Source: Filomicrobium sp.
GTDB taxonomy: Bacteria; Pseudomonadota; Alphaproteobacteria; Rhizobiales; Hyphomicrobiaceae
Direction: 5' to 3'
Assembly (NCBI GenBank): GCA_017792465.1
Contig: CP051234.1
Coordinates: 560,606 to 624,605, forward strand
Length of the DNA: 64,000 bases
Shown: positions 8,796 to 18,127 of the stretch, in pieces
Numbering within the stretch: the first letter of the stretch is position 1
How the letters are laid out: the number at the start of each line of letters is the position of its first letter
Notes under the pieces: generated by a model
What the model was told of the DNA's origin: nothing
The model's database searches: none
The model's input: only the letters and a program-made list of their open reading frames with translations
Translations under genes and position numbers: made by a program

Positions 8796-9941
8796 CTACT
8801 CGAAGGCCGGCAGCGGCGGCAGGGTTTTGGATCTGACGCCAATCGCCTTGAAACGCGTCCCCATGCCTTGCGGCGTGATCAGCCGGGCGACCGCGGTTTC
8901 TATAGCGGATGCGTGTGACGGGTTCTTGCCCATCAACATAGACGCCCGTTCGACGATTCCTAGACGTCCGAGGAATTCAGCCTGGGTAATTGGGCCGTCG
9001 ACTGTCAGATCCGGGTTGCGCTGGCGTACATCACTCGCGAAGTGGGAGAAATCGACCTGGACGGTGAGGTCTGCTTCGCCAGGAGAGGTGAGCGGGTGTT
9101 CGTGGCGATGTTCGCGGACGGCTTGGAGTGTGTCGCCGACGGTTGGCTCGGTATGGCCGTAGTCGATGAAAAGGGCCGCGCAGGTTGTATGGTCCAGGAT
9201 ATCACAGGGGATGTAGGCGAAGGGCGTGCGTTCGACGATGTCGCCGTCTTGGGCGTTTGGATAAAGGCTGTCGAGCATGCGGTTTGCGATCGGCTCGGTG
9301 GAATTAAAGCTATCGCCGTAGGCGGTGAAGGCCAGCGTGTTGTCCGCGCTGAGGGTTACGCCGCGGCGAAGCCAGCCACCGTCTTTGCGGAGATACTGTT
9401 CGGGCGGGAACGTATCGAGAAACTCATTGGCAATCAGGATCGTCGGCTGGTCGCCCAAAGCGGCGGCGCTCACTTCGGAGGCTTCGTCGTGCCACTGCAT
9501 GGCGGCGACAAAATCGTTGAAACCGCCGAGTGCTTCTTCCTGGTGGTGGCGCAGGATCGGGTTCACTTCAACGACGTGAACGTGGGCGGCGGAAAGGAAT
9601 TGCGGGACGAGACGGGCGGCTCGCAACGCGTCTTTGAGGAGCGTGCCGCGGCCGGCGCCGAGTTCGACGAGATTGAACTGGGGCGGCTCGCCCATCTGCT
9701 TCCAGACGACGACGGCCCATAGCCCGATCAGTTCGCCAAAGAGCTGGGAGATGTCGGGCGCGGTGATGAAGTCGCCAGATGCGCCCAGCGCCGTTTTGGA
9801 GCGGTAGTATCCGAAGTCGAGATCCTGCAGGCAGTAGTCCATGTATTCGGAGATGCTGATAACGCCATCTCGTTGGATGATTTGGCGAAGCTTCTCCAGA
9901 AGCGGTGTCTCGCGTCTCAGGTCTGGGTCGTACGCGCTCAC
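8796..9941 (-). CDS. MidA/NDUFAF7-type SAM-dependent methyltransferase (DUF185)
   Basis: A 381-residue member of the MidA family, homologous to mitochondrial NDUFAF7, which methylates an arginine of complex I. The opening ISISEYMDYCLQDLDFGYY, the GDFITAPDISQLFGELIG block and the SAM-binding NLVELGAGRGTLLKDAL (about residues 95-111) are diagnostic. In an alphaproteobacterium a role in respiratory complex I maturation is plausible but inferred. Its ATG overlaps the lgt stop by four bases (ATGA), indicating translational coupling. Confidence 0.92.
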   Translation of the reverse strand: MSAYDPDLRRETPLLEKLRQIIQRDGVISISEYMDYCLQDLDFGYYRSKTALGASGDFITAPDISQLFGELIGLWAVVVWKQMGEPPQFNLVELGAGRGTLLKDALRAARLVPQFLSAAHVHVVEVNPILRHHQEEALGGFNDFVAAMQWHDEASEVSAAALGDQPTILIANEFLDTFPPEQYLRKDGGWLRRGVTLSADNTLAFTAYGDSFNSTEPIANRMLDSLYPNAQDGDIVERTPFAYIPCDILDHTTCAALFIDYGHTEPTVGDTLQAVREHRHEHPLTSPGEADLTVQVDFSHFASDVRQRNPDLTVDGPITQAEFLGRLGIVERASMLMGKNPSHASAIETAVARLITPQGMGTRFKAIGVRSKTLPPLPAFE

Positions 9942-10774
9942 GCCGCCTGCTCCTCGCGGTCACGGGCCGAACGGGCGCGCATGATGAACCAGATCCCAAT
10001 CATCAGCATCGGCACCGAATAGACCATTCCCTTCGTGATCGGCCAGCCTTCAACGATGAGGCGGTAATCGACGATCTTGAAGATCTCGCAGAAGATCCGC
10101 GCGACGGCGTAGCCGGAGAGGAAGATGCCTGTCGTCAATCCGGGGCTCTTTAAGGATTGCAAAGAGTGGGTGAAGATGCGCAGAACCAAGAAGAGCGCCA
10201 GCCCTTCGAGGGCGGCTTCATAAAGCATCGCCGGGTGGCGCGGCTCGTTGCCCCAGCCGGGGAAGATCATGCCCCAGGGCATCTGCGTTGGTGAGCCGAC
10301 GATCTCGGCGTTGATGAAATTCGCGATGCGCCCGAAGAAGAGACCGATCGGGACGGCGGCTGAAACGAGGTCCATGACGGGCCAGACCGAAACGCCATGG
10401 CGGCGGGCGAAGAGAAGCATCGCCAGGCCTGTGCCGAGCAACCCACCGTGGAACGACATGCCGCCCTTCCAGATGGCGAAGATTTCTTCTGGATGCGAGA
10501 AGTAATAACCCGATTGATAAAAGAGGATGTGGCCAAGTCTGCCGCCCAAAATCACGCCGGCGGTGACCCATAAGAGGAGTTCGTCGACATCGTCGGCGCT
10601 CATCGGAGCCTTATCGCCTTTCCAAAGGTGCGAACTTGAAAGCAGGCGTCGGATATATAGCCAACCCAGGATCAGCCCCGCGGCATACGCGAGCCCGTAC
10701 CAGCGGATCGCGACAGGCCCAAGCTGCAAGGCAACCGGGTCGATCTGAGGGAATGGAATTGCCAAAAGGGTCAT
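9938..10774 (-). CDS. lgt: Phosphatidylglycerol-prolipoprotein diacylglyceryl transferase
   Basis: A 278-residue integral membrane enzyme with about seven membrane segments. It transfers diacylglycerol from phosphatidylglycerol to the lipobox cysteine of prolipoproteins, the first step of lipoprotein maturation. The Lgt signature region is GLFFGRIANFINAEIVGSPT, containing the essential Arg, and IRWYGLAYAAG and GGMSFHGGLLG are conserved. It leads an operon with midA and pgeF. It is divergent from ubiK across a 203-base gap that should hold both promoters. Confidence 0.97.
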   Translation of the reverse strand: MTLLAIPFPQIDPVALQLGPVAIRWYGLAYAAGLILGWLYIRRLLSSSHLWKGDKAPMSADDVDELLLWVTAGVILGGRLGHILFYQSGYYFSHPEEIFAIWKGGMSFHGGLLGTGLAMLLFARRHGVSVWPVMDLVSAAVPIGLFFGRIANFINAEIVGSPTQMPWGMIFPGWGNEPRHPAMLYEAALEGLALFLVLRIFTHSLQSLKSPGLTTGIFLSGYAVARIFCEIFKIVDYRLIVEGWPITKGMVYSVPMLMIGIWFIMRARSARDREEQAA

Positions 10775-10977
10775 GCGGGCCTGCGTGGAATTGTTGGATC
10801 GCTCTATTGCGCCGTTGGTCTGCAGCGAAGTTGCAGGAGCGACGTTTCAAATGTGAGAGCCAAAGTGTCAAGGCGGCATGCTTGCTGTTGCCTTGGCGGT
10901 GGCCCATATATAACGCCAACGATGTTGTGCGGGCGTGACGCTTCCGTCCGCCGGTTAGTTGATGGGACTTTAAGACG

Positions 10978-11238
10978 ATGACGCAGACTTCAAACCGCCT
11001 CTTTGACGAACTTGCAAAGATGATGACGGACGCCGCCGGCGCCGCGCAGGGGGCTGGCCGCGAGATGCAGACCGTATTCCGGGCTCAGGGCGAGAAGTTG
11101 CTGCGGGAGATGGATGTCGTCACGCGCGAGGATTTTGAAGCCGTCCGGACCATGGCTGAAAAGGCTCGCGAACAGAACGAAGCGCTTGAAGCGCGCGTCG
11201 CAGCGCTTGAGGAAGAAATCAAACGCCTGCGTGGTTGA
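10978..11238 (+). CDS. ubiK: UbiK/YqiC-type accessory factor (BMFP coiled-coil protein)
   Basis: An 86-residue protein, nearly all helix, with a C-terminal coiled coil (ARVAALEEEIKRLRG) and the BMFP core VTREDFEAVRTMAEKAREQNEALEAR-type pattern. UbiK of enterobacteria helps ubiquinone synthesis by binding UbiJ. Alphaproteobacterial members are annotated the same way, though membrane fusion activity has also been reported for the family. It stands alone, divergent from lgt. The family call is firm; the cellular role is inferred. Confidence 0.85.
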   Translation: MTQTSNRLFDELAKMMTDAAGAAQGAGREMQTVFRAQGEKLLREMDVVTREDFEAVRTMAEKAREQNEALEARVAALEEEIKRLRG

Positions 11239-11545
11239 ACGCCTCCAACTTGTCGCAGATCGCTTTGAATCGTCCTGTTTTCCGGGGTGGGCGATGTCGA
11301 GTGCGCGCACGCCTCGCTGAACGTTAATCCTCGGCTTTTCAACAGATAACCCACAGTTCAGATCGTTTGACCGCAATCGGCCACACTGGCGGTGGACACT
11401 TGCTCTCCTTCGGTTGCGACTCATGGTGCCCAGATGGTTTGTTGCCTGCGGCGGCGGTGGAGACCACTCAACCGCAAATGAGACTGAGAGCGCATGCGCG
11501 CCCCAACGGATCGCCTGGACGGTCCGAAAAATACGAGGACAACGA
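11239..11545. other. Intergenic region between ubiK and the YbjN gene
   Basis: About 307 bases with no convincing gene, RNA or strong hairpin. It presumably carries the promoter of the YbjN-like gene. An open frame starting at 11414 runs into that gene but lacks a ribosome binding site. Confidence 0.5.
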
Positions 11546-12043
11546 ATGGCAGCAGGTGGCACAGGTTATGAACGCCTCAGTAACCCGATCGATCTCATCG
11601 AGCAGCTGGCCCATCGGCACGACTGGCATTGCGACCGCAATGGCGATGAAGAACTGACGATCATCGTGGCTGGGACGTGGACCGACTATCACGTCTCGCT
11701 CAACTGGCGCGACGATTTGCAAGCTCTGCACGTTGCCAGTGCTTTCGATTTCCGCGTGCCTGATCAGAGGCTCAACGAAATGTACAAGCTTGTTGCCCAG
11801 ATCAACGAGCAGCTGTGGCTTGGGCATTTCGATCTTTGGACCGAAGAAGGTCTTGTCATGTATCGCCACGCGTTGCTGCTGGGCGGCTCGGTGGCGAGCT
11901 TCGAACAGTGCGAAGCGCTCCTGCAGGCGGCGCTTGAAGCCTGCGAACGCTATTATCAGGCGTTCCAATTTGTCGTATGGGCAGGTAAGCCTAGCCGCGA
12001 AGCTCTTGTCTCAACCATGTTCGAGACCGAAGGCCAGGCGTGA
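11546..12043 (+). CDS. YbjN domain-containing protein (type III secretion chaperone-like fold)
   Basis: A 165-residue protein of the YbjN family, with DLIEQLAHRHDW at the N-terminus, a beta sheet containing WTDYHVSLNWRDD and a long C-terminal helix pair. Family members have a chaperone-like fold and have been linked to stress and motility in E. coli; molecular function is unsettled. The frame is open to 11414, but the ATG at 11546 has GAGGACAACGA just ahead and starts where homologues do. It lies 56 bases before proC in the same direction, an arrangement common in Hyphomicrobiales, and probably shares its transcript. Confidence 0.85.
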   Translation: MAAGGTGYERLSNPIDLIEQLAHRHDWHCDRNGDEELTIIVAGTWTDYHVSLNWRDDLQALHVASAFDFRVPDQRLNEMYKLVAQINEQLWLGHFDLWTEEGLVMYRHALLLGGSVASFEQCEALLQAALEACERYYQAFQFVVWAGKPSREALVSTMFETEGQA

Positions 12044-12099
12044 GCGCTCTTTGATGACGCGCCACGCAAGCGGCGCGTCAATGAGGAAGCTCTTCGCCA

Positions 12100-12951
12100 A
12101 TGTCTGACACTCCATCCATCGACATCGCCAGCCAAGTTACCGGTCCCGTTCTCGTTCTGGGCGCCGGTAAAATGGGTGGCGCTCTTATTTCCGGCCTCCT
12201 GAAGCGCGGGCTCGATCCGTCGCTGCTGCTGATCCAGGATCCGTCACCGCCTCCTGAGACGCTCGCCCTCATCGAGACCAACAAGCTGAAATGCGAAGGC
12301 CGGTTCGAAGAGCTGCCGGCGGCACCGGCGTTAATTCTGGCCGCCGTAAAGCCTCAGGTGATGGATGAGGTCTTTGCGGATGCCGCGCGGCTGGCCGGTC
12401 CTTCGACGCTGACGGTTTCGATTGCCGCCGGGCGGACGATTGCAAGCTTTGAAGCGCATCTGCCTGACGGATCGGCGGTCGTCCGCGCGATGCCGAACAC
12501 ACCTGCTGCTATCGGGCATGGGATGACGGTGTGCTGCGGTAACGCTGCGACGAGCGCGGCGCAGAAGGCGTTGGCGAGCCAGTTGCTTTCGGCAGTCGGG
12601 GAGGTTGCCTGGATCGACGATGAGACCTTGATGGATGCCGTCACCGCGGTTTCGGGTTCAGGACCTGCTTATGTCTTCCATTTGGTCGAGTGCATGGCGG
12701 CGGCCGGAGTCGCTGCGGGGCTTACTCCCGATCTAGCGGCTAAGCTAGCCCGCGTGACGGTGTCCGGGTCGGGGGCACTGCTGGCGCAATCGGAGCTCGA
12801 CGCTGAGCAATTGCGCCGCAACGTGACGTCGCCCGGCGGGACGACGGCTGCGGCGCTTGGCGTGCTGATGGATGACGACGTGATGCAGAAACTGTTCGAG
12901 CGCGCGATCATTGCCGCGCGCGATCGCGGCCGGGAACTTGCTGGGAACTGA
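12100..12951 (+). CDS. proC: Pyrroline-5-carboxylate reductase
   Basis: A 283-residue ProC. It reduces 1-pyrroline-5-carboxylate to proline with NAD(P)H, the last step of proline synthesis. The Rossmann motif is GAGKMGGALISGLLKRG (about residues 23-39); the P5C reductase signature lies in the C-terminal dimer domain around AVSGSGPAYVFHLVECM and TSPGGTTAAAL. Length and layout are typical. It is downstream of the YbjN gene and convergent with the following hypothetical gene, which ends 10 bases away. Confidence 0.97.
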   Translation: MSDTPSIDIASQVTGPVLVLGAGKMGGALISGLLKRGLDPSLLLIQDPSPPPETLALIETNKLKCEGRFEELPAAPALILAAVKPQVMDEVFADAARLAGPSTLTVSIAAGRTIASFEAHLPDGSAVVRAMPNTPAAIGHGMTVCCGNAATSAAQKALASQLLSAVGEVAWIDDETLMDAVTAVSGSGPAYVFHLVECMAAAGVAAGLTPDLAAKLARVTVSGSGALLAQSELDAEQLRRNVTSPGGTTAAALGVLMDDDVMQKLFERAIIAARDRGRELAGN

Positions 12952-12960
12952 CCGTCCCGT

Positions 12961-13359
12961 TTAGGTATCCGGGAACAGAATGACGATCTTCATCTTGATG
13001 AGCCAGGGGAAGAACGTCTGCAGTATTTCGCCGGCACCCCAGATGATCGCGCCAAGCAAGATCAAAGCCGGGATGCCTGCAAGCACCGCCTTCAGGAAGA
13101 ACGCCATCATGTGCAGGAACGGCACGTCGAAGCGGCGCACGACGGAGGGATACGCGTCATCGTCATGATAGCCCTGGGGGGCGTAGTTGTGGTCCATCGG
13201 CGTCGATAGTTCTGGTGCCGGGGCCGCGCGCGGTTCCTGCATTTCTGCTTCACGCGCCCGCGCTTCCGCCTGACGGGCAGCGCGTTCCCGGCGTAATGTG
13301 CGCGGCAGGTCGTCCATGTCTTCGTCGTCGTCCATGAGCTGGAAATTCTGATCCGCCAT
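12961..13359 (-). CDS. Hypothetical membrane protein with acidic N-terminus
   Basis: A 132-residue protein of unknown function. The N-terminal half is soluble and charged: an acidic MDDDEDMDD patch, then an Arg/Ala/Glu helix that could form a coiled coil, then a proline-rich linker. The C-terminal third contains one long or two short membrane segments (about residues 83-125, around AVLAGIPALILLGAIIWGAG). There is no recognisable enzymatic motif. It is convergent with proC and divergent from apt. Composition is normal for the region, so it is probably a lineage-specific conserved gene. Confidence 0.65.
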   Translation of the reverse strand: MADQNFQLMDDDEDMDDLPRTLRRERAARQAEARAREAEMQEPRAAPAPELSTPMDHNYAPQGYHDDDAYPSVVRRFDVPFLHMMAFFLKAVLAGIPALILLGAIIWGAGEILQTFFPWLIKMKIVILFPDT

Positions 13360-13634
13360 GTCATGCTTCTCCTCTGCCCTGCGTCGCGCACCGCGCGGCT
13401 CGCCAAGGCCAAGACATATATTTGTCGATCAGCCCCCTTCTATCTTCTCCAACCTGAACTTGCTATGAAACGCCTCGAATTTGTCGATTGCGCGGTCGTT
13501 TGGGCTAAAGGCGAGATATGTCCTTTATAGCCGGGGCTGCACAGCTTTCCTGCAGGGAATTAAGCGTTGTATCTCCTGCGAAAGTGGGGCACCCCTACGT
13601 TTCGCCGGTTCATAGCAGAATTTTGGAGGAGCAC

Positions 13635-14165
13635 TTGTCCGATCTCAAGACCCTGATCCGTACCATTCCTGATTATCCCAAGCCTGGCATCATGTTCAGA
13701 GACGTGACGACGCTGCTTGGCGATGCGCAGGGTTTCAAGGCGGCGATTGCGCAATTGGCCGAGCCTTACCGGACGGAGCCAATCGACGCGGTTGCTGGGA
13801 TCGAGGCACGCGGGTTTATTCTTGGGGGAGCGGTTGCCGATCGGCTAGGCTGCGGGTTCATTCCAATCCGGAAGAAGGGCAAGCTGCCCCACAAGACGAT
13901 CGGTCAGGACTACACGCTCGAATACGGCGTCGATACCATTGAGATTCACGAAGATGCGATCAAAGAAGGCGAGCGCATTTTGGTCATCGATGATCTCATC
14001 GCCACCGGCGGGACAGCAGAAGCGGCCGTCAAACTGATCAGGCGGACCGGCGGGCAAGTTGTCGGCGCAGCCTTCGTCATCGACCTTCCCGAGATCGGCG
14101 GTCGCAAGAAGGTCGAAGATCTTGGCATAGCCTGTCATGTGCTCATGGCGTTTGAGGGACACTAA
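13635..14165 (+). CDS. apt: Adenine phosphoribosyltransferase
   Basis: A 176-residue APRT. It converts adenine and PRPP to AMP. The N-terminus LIRTIPDYPKPGIMFRDVTT, the AGIEARGFILGG base-binding loop and the PRPP motif ILVIDDLIATGGTAEAA are standard. The start is a TTG with GGAGGAG four bases ahead; an ATG at 13518 would add 39 residues that do not resemble the family. The gene for a small zinc-ribbon protein begins inside its stop codon (TAATG), and mtnA, which acts in the methylthioadenosine pathway that releases adenine, follows. Confidence 0.95.
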   Translation: MSDLKTLIRTIPDYPKPGIMFRDVTTLLGDAQGFKAAIAQLAEPYRTEPIDAVAGIEARGFILGGAVADRLGCGFIPIRKKGKLPHKTIGQDYTLEYGVDTIEIHEDAIKEGERILVIDDLIATGGTAEAAVKLIRRTGGQVVGAAFVIDLPEIGGRKKVEDLGIACHVLMAFEGH

Positions 14166-14413
14166 TGGTCAAATTCAGCAAGTTCATCGCTTATCCGGAG
14201 CTTCTCGATAAGGCGATCAAGAGCGTCAGGGCCTGGGAACGCAAGGATACCGACAATATTGTCTGCCCAGTCTGTGGCGCTCCCAATTTGGGCGTCGTCG
14301 ACAAGTCCGCGCGACCGCATACGCTCTGGTTTGCGCTGTCGTGCAAATCGTGCGGCCTTGATGAGACGATCTGCATTCCCGGGGCGGCGCACAGTTCGGA
14401 CCACGACGGCTAA
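14165..14413 (+). CDS. Small zinc-ribbon protein
   Basis: An 82-residue protein with two C-x2-C pairs (Cys34/Cys37 in CPVCG and Cys60/Cys63 in CKSCG) forming a probable zinc ribbon, preceded by a basic helix (LLDKAIKSVRAWERK). Its ATG overlaps the apt stop by one base, so it is probably translated together with apt. I do not recognise the family or a function; a nucleic-acid or protein adaptor role is possible. It sits between apt and mtnA. Confidence 0.65.
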   Translation: MVKFSKFIAYPELLDKAIKSVRAWERKDTDNIVCPVCGAPNLGVVDKSARPHTLWFALSCKSCGLDETICIPGAAHSSDHDG

Positions 14414-14466
14414 GTCCGTCGGCAGCGCGGCCCATTTGAACGCTTACTTGATCTTCGAGGACGAAC

Positions 14467-15558
14467 ATGAAAATCGACGGTAAGGCCTACCGCACCATCT
14501 GGCTGGGCGATGATGGCTGGACGGTTGAAATCATCGATCAAACGCTGCTGCCGCATCGCTTCGTTGTTGCCGAGCTAAAAACGATGGACGACGCTGCGGT
14601 TGCGATCAAGACGATGCAGGTGCGCGGCGCGCCTCTGATCGGCGCGACGGCCGCTTATGGGGTTTGTCTAGCGCTGCGGGCCGATCCAAGCGATGCCTCG
14701 CTGGCAGCTGCTATCGAGCATCTCGCTAAGCAGCGGCCGACAGCGGTGAACCTGCGCTGGGCGCTCGATCAGATGCAATCCGCACTCAGCGGTGTCGAGC
14801 CAGGCAAACGCGTCGAAGCTGCCTATCAGCGCGCCGCTCGGCTTTGCGACGAAGACGTCGAAACGTGCCGGATGATCGGCGTTCACGGACTTTCCCTGAT
14901 CGAGGAGATCGCCAAGACCAAGGCGCCGGGCGAGCCCGTCAACGTTCTCACGCACTGCAATGCCGGCTGGATTGCCTGCGTCGATTGGGGGACGGCAACG
15001 TCGCCGATCTATCAGGCTCATTACAAGGGTATTCCGGTTCACGTCTGGGTCGACGAAACCCGGCCGCGGAATCAGGGCGCTTCGCTGACGGCGTTTGAAC
15101 TGGGCGCGCATGGCGTCCCGCATACGATTGTCGTCGACAACGCCGGCGGGCATCTGATGCAGCATGGCAAGGTCGATCTTGTCATCGTCGGAACCGACCG
15201 CGTGACGGCCGCCGGCGACGTTTGCAACAAGATCGGGACGTACCTGAAAGCACTTGCAGCCCATGATAACGATGTGCCGTTCTACGTCGCGCTTCCGCAT
15301 TCGACGATTGACTGGTCGCTTGAAGATGGCTTCAGCATTCCGATCGAGGAACGCTCAGCCGATGAAGTCTTGAAGATGGCTGGCCGGTTGCCAGATGGGT
15401 CGGTTGTGACCGTCGATATCGCCGCTCCTGGTTCGGGCGCGGCCAATCCGGCCTTCGACGTCACGCCAGCGCGGCTGGTGACAGGGCTCATTACCGAGCG
15501 CGGGATCTGCGCAGCTTCAAAGGCCGGGCTTGAGGGACTTTATCAGAAGGTTGCCTGA
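14467..15558 (+). CDS. mtnA: S-methyl-5-thioribose-1-phosphate isomerase
   Basis: A 363-residue MtnA of the eIF2B-alpha-like family. It isomerises methylthioribose 1-phosphate to methylthioribulose 1-phosphate in methionine salvage. Motifs: [36 protein letters not shown] (catalytic Cys and surrounding residues), [20 protein letters not shown] and [20 protein letters not shown] (catalytic Asp). GAGGACGAAC precedes the ATG. The other salvage genes are not in this window. The apt gene upstream could deal with the adenine freed from methylthioadenosine, so the neighbourhood makes metabolic sense. Confidence 0.95.
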   Translation: MKIDGKAYRTIWLGDDGWTVEIIDQTLLPHRFVVAELKTMDDAAVAIKTMQVRGAPLIGATAAYGVCLALRADPSDASLAAAIEHLAKQRPTAVNLRWALDQMQSALSGVEPGKRVEAAYQRAARLCDEDVETCRMIGVHGLSLIEEIAKTKAPGEPVNVLTHCNAGWIACVDWGTATSPIYQAHYKGIPVHVWVDETRPRNQGASLTAFELGAHGVPHTIVVDNAGGHLMQHGKVDLVIVGTDRVTAAGDVCNKIGTYLKALAAHDNDVPFYVALPHSTIDWSLEDGFSIPIEERSADEVLKMAGRLPDGSVVTVDIAAPGSGAANPAFDVTPARLVTGLITERGICAASKAGLEGLYQKVA

Positions 15559-15632
15559 GACCGCTTTTCTCAGCCGGCATTGGGCAACATCCAGCTGGCC
15601 TGATGGATGGCATGGCGCACTTGCTGGGCGGA

Positions 15633-15989
15633 TTATTTGTCTTCAGGCAACAGGCTGCCCAGGTAGGTGAGGAAGGCGTTGATCTCTTCATCTTTGAGCG
15701 CAATAACCGGCATATCCGGATGGCCGGTCAAGATCCCTTCGGCCAGCGCTTCGGCGAGATCTTCGAGCTTGTAGCGCTTGGCAACGACGCGAAACGGTGG
15801 AGCTTCTTTGTGCGGCGAGGCGTCGGTAGCTCCAAGTGCATGACACTGACCGCATTTTTCATCGGCGATCGATTCCCCGATGGCGACAATCGCGGCCATC
15901 GATTGATTGTCCAAGTCGGCTTCTTGAGCGTGCGCGCTCGATGCGAAGGGAAGGCAAAGCAACATCGCGAATAGGAAGTGTCGCAGCAC
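15633..15989 (-). CDS. Small periplasmic class I cytochrome c
   Basis: A 118-residue protein with a cleavable signal peptide ending SAHAQEAD. It has one c-type haem site, Cys46-x-x-Cys49-His50 (CGQCH), with Met93 in HPDMPVI as the probable sixth ligand. This is the layout of small soluble cytochromes that shuttle electrons between periplasmic dehydrogenases and oxidases. No partner enzyme is adjacent, so the redox partner is unknown. It is convergent with mtnA and separated by about 180 bases from the upstream HerA-like gene. Confidence 0.88.
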   Translation of the reverse strand: MLRHFLFAMLLCLPFASSAHAQEADLDNQSMAAIVAIGESIADEKCGQCHALGATDASPHKEAPPFRVVAKRYKLEDLAEALAEGILTGHPDMPVIALKDEEINAFLTYLGSLLPEDK

Positions 15990-16170
15990 GGCATACCTCT
16001 AATTGAAGAGCGCCTGAATTCTCTGGCCGTTTCCTCATACTGGGCCCACTGACATTCATAACGAAGTTCGCGGGCGCAGCTCTTTTCATTTTTATAGCTT
16101 AGTCGGAACTAGCACATTTTCTTTGTCGCCGATCAAGGCTTCTTCCTTCGACGGATTTTGCGCCAATTTG

Positions 16171-17688
16171 TCAGCCTAAGCGGAGCCCCTTCAAAGCCGA
16201 GCGGACGAGTTGGCCGATGACGCGGCGCATGATGGATCGTCCGGCGTAACGCGCGGCCTGTTCGCCGATCGAGGCGCCGCCGCGGGGACCACGGCCGAAA
16301 ACGACTTTTCCGGCTTCGGACATCCAGCCGCCGGCCTCGGCTGCGGCTTCTGCCTGGGCCTTTTTCTCGGCCAGTTTTTCGGCGCGTTCGGCCAGGATTT
16401 CGTGGGCGCTTTCCCGGTCTACCGCCGTGTCGTACTTGCCGGTGAAGGGGCTGCGACGCATCAAGTCGGCGCGTTCGTCGTCCGTCAGCGGACCGATCTG
16501 ACCTTCCGGCGGGCGGATCAACGTGCGTTGGACGATGGAGGGTTCGCCTTTGTTCTCCAGCGTCGAGACCAAGGCTTCACCGATGCCGAGATCGAGGATG
16601 ACGCGCTCGGTATCGATATCGGGGTTCGGGCGGAAGGTTTCGGCGGCGGCCTTGACGGCTCTGCGCTCTTTGGGCGTGAAGGCCCGCAGCTGATGCTGAA
16701 TGCGGTTGCCGAGCTGGGATGACACGGTATCGGGGACGTCGAGCGGGTTTTGCGTGATGAAGTAAACCCCGACGCCTTTCGAACGTATCAGGCGCGCGAC
16801 CTGCTCGATACGCTGGAGCAGGGCTTTGGGCGCTTCATCAAACAGCAAATGGGCTTCGTCGAAGAAGAAGACGAGCTTGGGCTTTGGTTGATCGCCGACC
16901 TCCGGCAGGATCTCCCAGAGTTCTGTTAGGAGCCAAAGTAGGAAGGTCGAATAAAGCCTGGGGCTTTGCATCAGCTTTTCGGCGGCGATCAGGTTGACGA
17001 TGCCGCGGCCGTCCATGGCGACGCGCATCAGATCTTCGACGTTGAGGGCCGGTTCGCCGAAAAACTTGTCGGCTCCTTGCTCCTCAAGCACCAGAAGTCG
17101 CCGCTGGATGGCGCCGACGGAGGCAGAGGCAACGTTGCCGTACTGGCTGGACAGCTCTTTCGAGCGTTCTCCGACGTTGGCCAGAACGGCGCGCAGATCC
17201 TTGAGGTCGAGGAGCAGGAAGTCCTTGTTTCCGGCGGCGACCTCGTCGGCAGCGACGCGGAAGACGATGTTGAGGACACCTTCCTGGACGTCATTGAGCT
17301 CTAATAACCGGGACAACAATAGCGGGCCCATATCTGCGACCGTGGCGCGGATGGGGTGACCCTGTTCGCCGAAGACATCCCAGAAGACCGTGGGAAATGC
17401 GGCGTTGTTGTACGTGTCGAGCCCGATTTTCTCGATGCGCTTATCGATGAAGTCTTTGCGCGTACCGGCTTTGCCGATGCCTGAGAGGTCGCCTTTGATG
17501 TCGGCGGCGAAAACGGGCACGCCGGCTTTCGCAAAGCCTTCGGCCAGAACCTGCAAAGACACCGTCTTACCGGTGCCGGTCGCGCCGGTGATCAGACCGT
17601 GGCGGTTGGCCAGTTTCAAATCCAGATATTCCGGCTTTACGCTGGTCCCAAGATAGATCTTGCCTTCCTGAAGCACAGATTGGCTCAT
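16171..17688 (-). CDS. HerA/YjgR-type P-loop ATPase (DUF853)
   Basis: A 505-residue ATPase of the DUF853 family, related to HerA/FtsK. Walker A is GATGTGKTVS (about residues 35-44) and Walker B is LVFFFDEAHLLF (about residues 270-281), with a GVYFITQNPLDVP sensor-like segment. The C-terminus has an Ala/Glu/Lys-rich helix and a basic end. Family members are annotated as helicase-like, but the substrate is not known; there is no nuclease or SIR2 neighbour that would mark a defence system here. It is probably cytosolic and transcribed alone. Confidence 0.88.
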   Translation of the reverse strand: MSQSVLQEGKIYLGTSVKPEYLDLKLANRHGLITGATGTGKTVSLQVLAEGFAKAGVPVFAADIKGDLSGIGKAGTRKDFIDKRIEKIGLDTYNNAAFPTVFWDVFGEQGHPIRATVADMGPLLLSRLLELNDVQEGVLNIVFRVAADEVAAGNKDFLLLDLKDLRAVLANVGERSKELSSQYGNVASASVGAIQRRLLVLEEQGADKFFGEPALNVEDLMRVAMDGRGIVNLIAAEKLMQSPRLYSTFLLWLLTELWEILPEVGDQPKPKLVFFFDEAHLLFDEAPKALLQRIEQVARLIRSKGVGVYFITQNPLDVPDTVSSQLGNRIQHQLRAFTPKERRAVKAAAETFRPNPDIDTERVILDLGIGEALVSTLENKGEPSIVQRTLIRPPEGQIGPLTDDERADLMRRSPFTGKYDTAVDRESAHEILAERAEKLAEKKAQAEAAAEAGGWMSEAGKVVFGRGPRGGASIGEQAARYAGRSIMRRVIGQLVRSALKGLRLG

Positions 17689-18127
17689 CGCTCGATCACC
17701 CCTTCATCGGTCCACACTTTGCCCGGTGCCACCCGTTTGTTTGGCGCGCATCCCGGTGCGAATCCCTTTGTCCTTCAGCCTAATGGCATAGATGGGCGCA
17801 GCTTGAAACAGCAGTTGCATGAACGACCAACAGCTTTTCCTTGAAACACTTGTTCAGCAAGAAGCGCCCGAAACCTTGAAAGCGCGGGGCCAATTGGCTT
17901 GGCGCGACCGACGGAGTTGGGTTGATTTGGCCCAGGATCGGCAGGGGGCTCATCCAAAGGCCGGGTTTCGCGCCGGGGCGGCTTTCACGTAGGCTGCAGA
18001 CGAATTCTTCCAGCCTTCTTGTGCACTGCGGCAGCTCCGTGCATCTATATTCGCCAAATCCCGCGCGAGACGGCTCGCTGCACAACACTATAATTCACGA
18101 CAACACGATAAGAAGAGGCCGTACGAG
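17689..18127. other. Divergent intergenic region before mutA
   Basis: About 439 bases between the HerA-like gene and mutA. I see no gene, tRNA or cobalamin-riboswitch B12 box. It must hold the promoters for both genes; mutA has an AGAAGAGG ribosome binding site near the end of this stretch. Confidence 0.5.

Noticed and set aside
15563-15581. CTGAGA/TCTCAG hairpin after mtnA as terminator
   Set aside because: The stem has six pairs and no T-run on either strand.
16171-17688. HerA-like ATPase as part of an antiphage system
   Set aside because: No nuclease, SIR2 or other effector gene is adjacent; it looks like the ordinary DUF853 housekeeping protein.
17689-18127. Possible cobalamin riboswitch before mutA
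   Set aside because: No GCCACTG-type B12 box or matching fold could be seen in the 439 bases.
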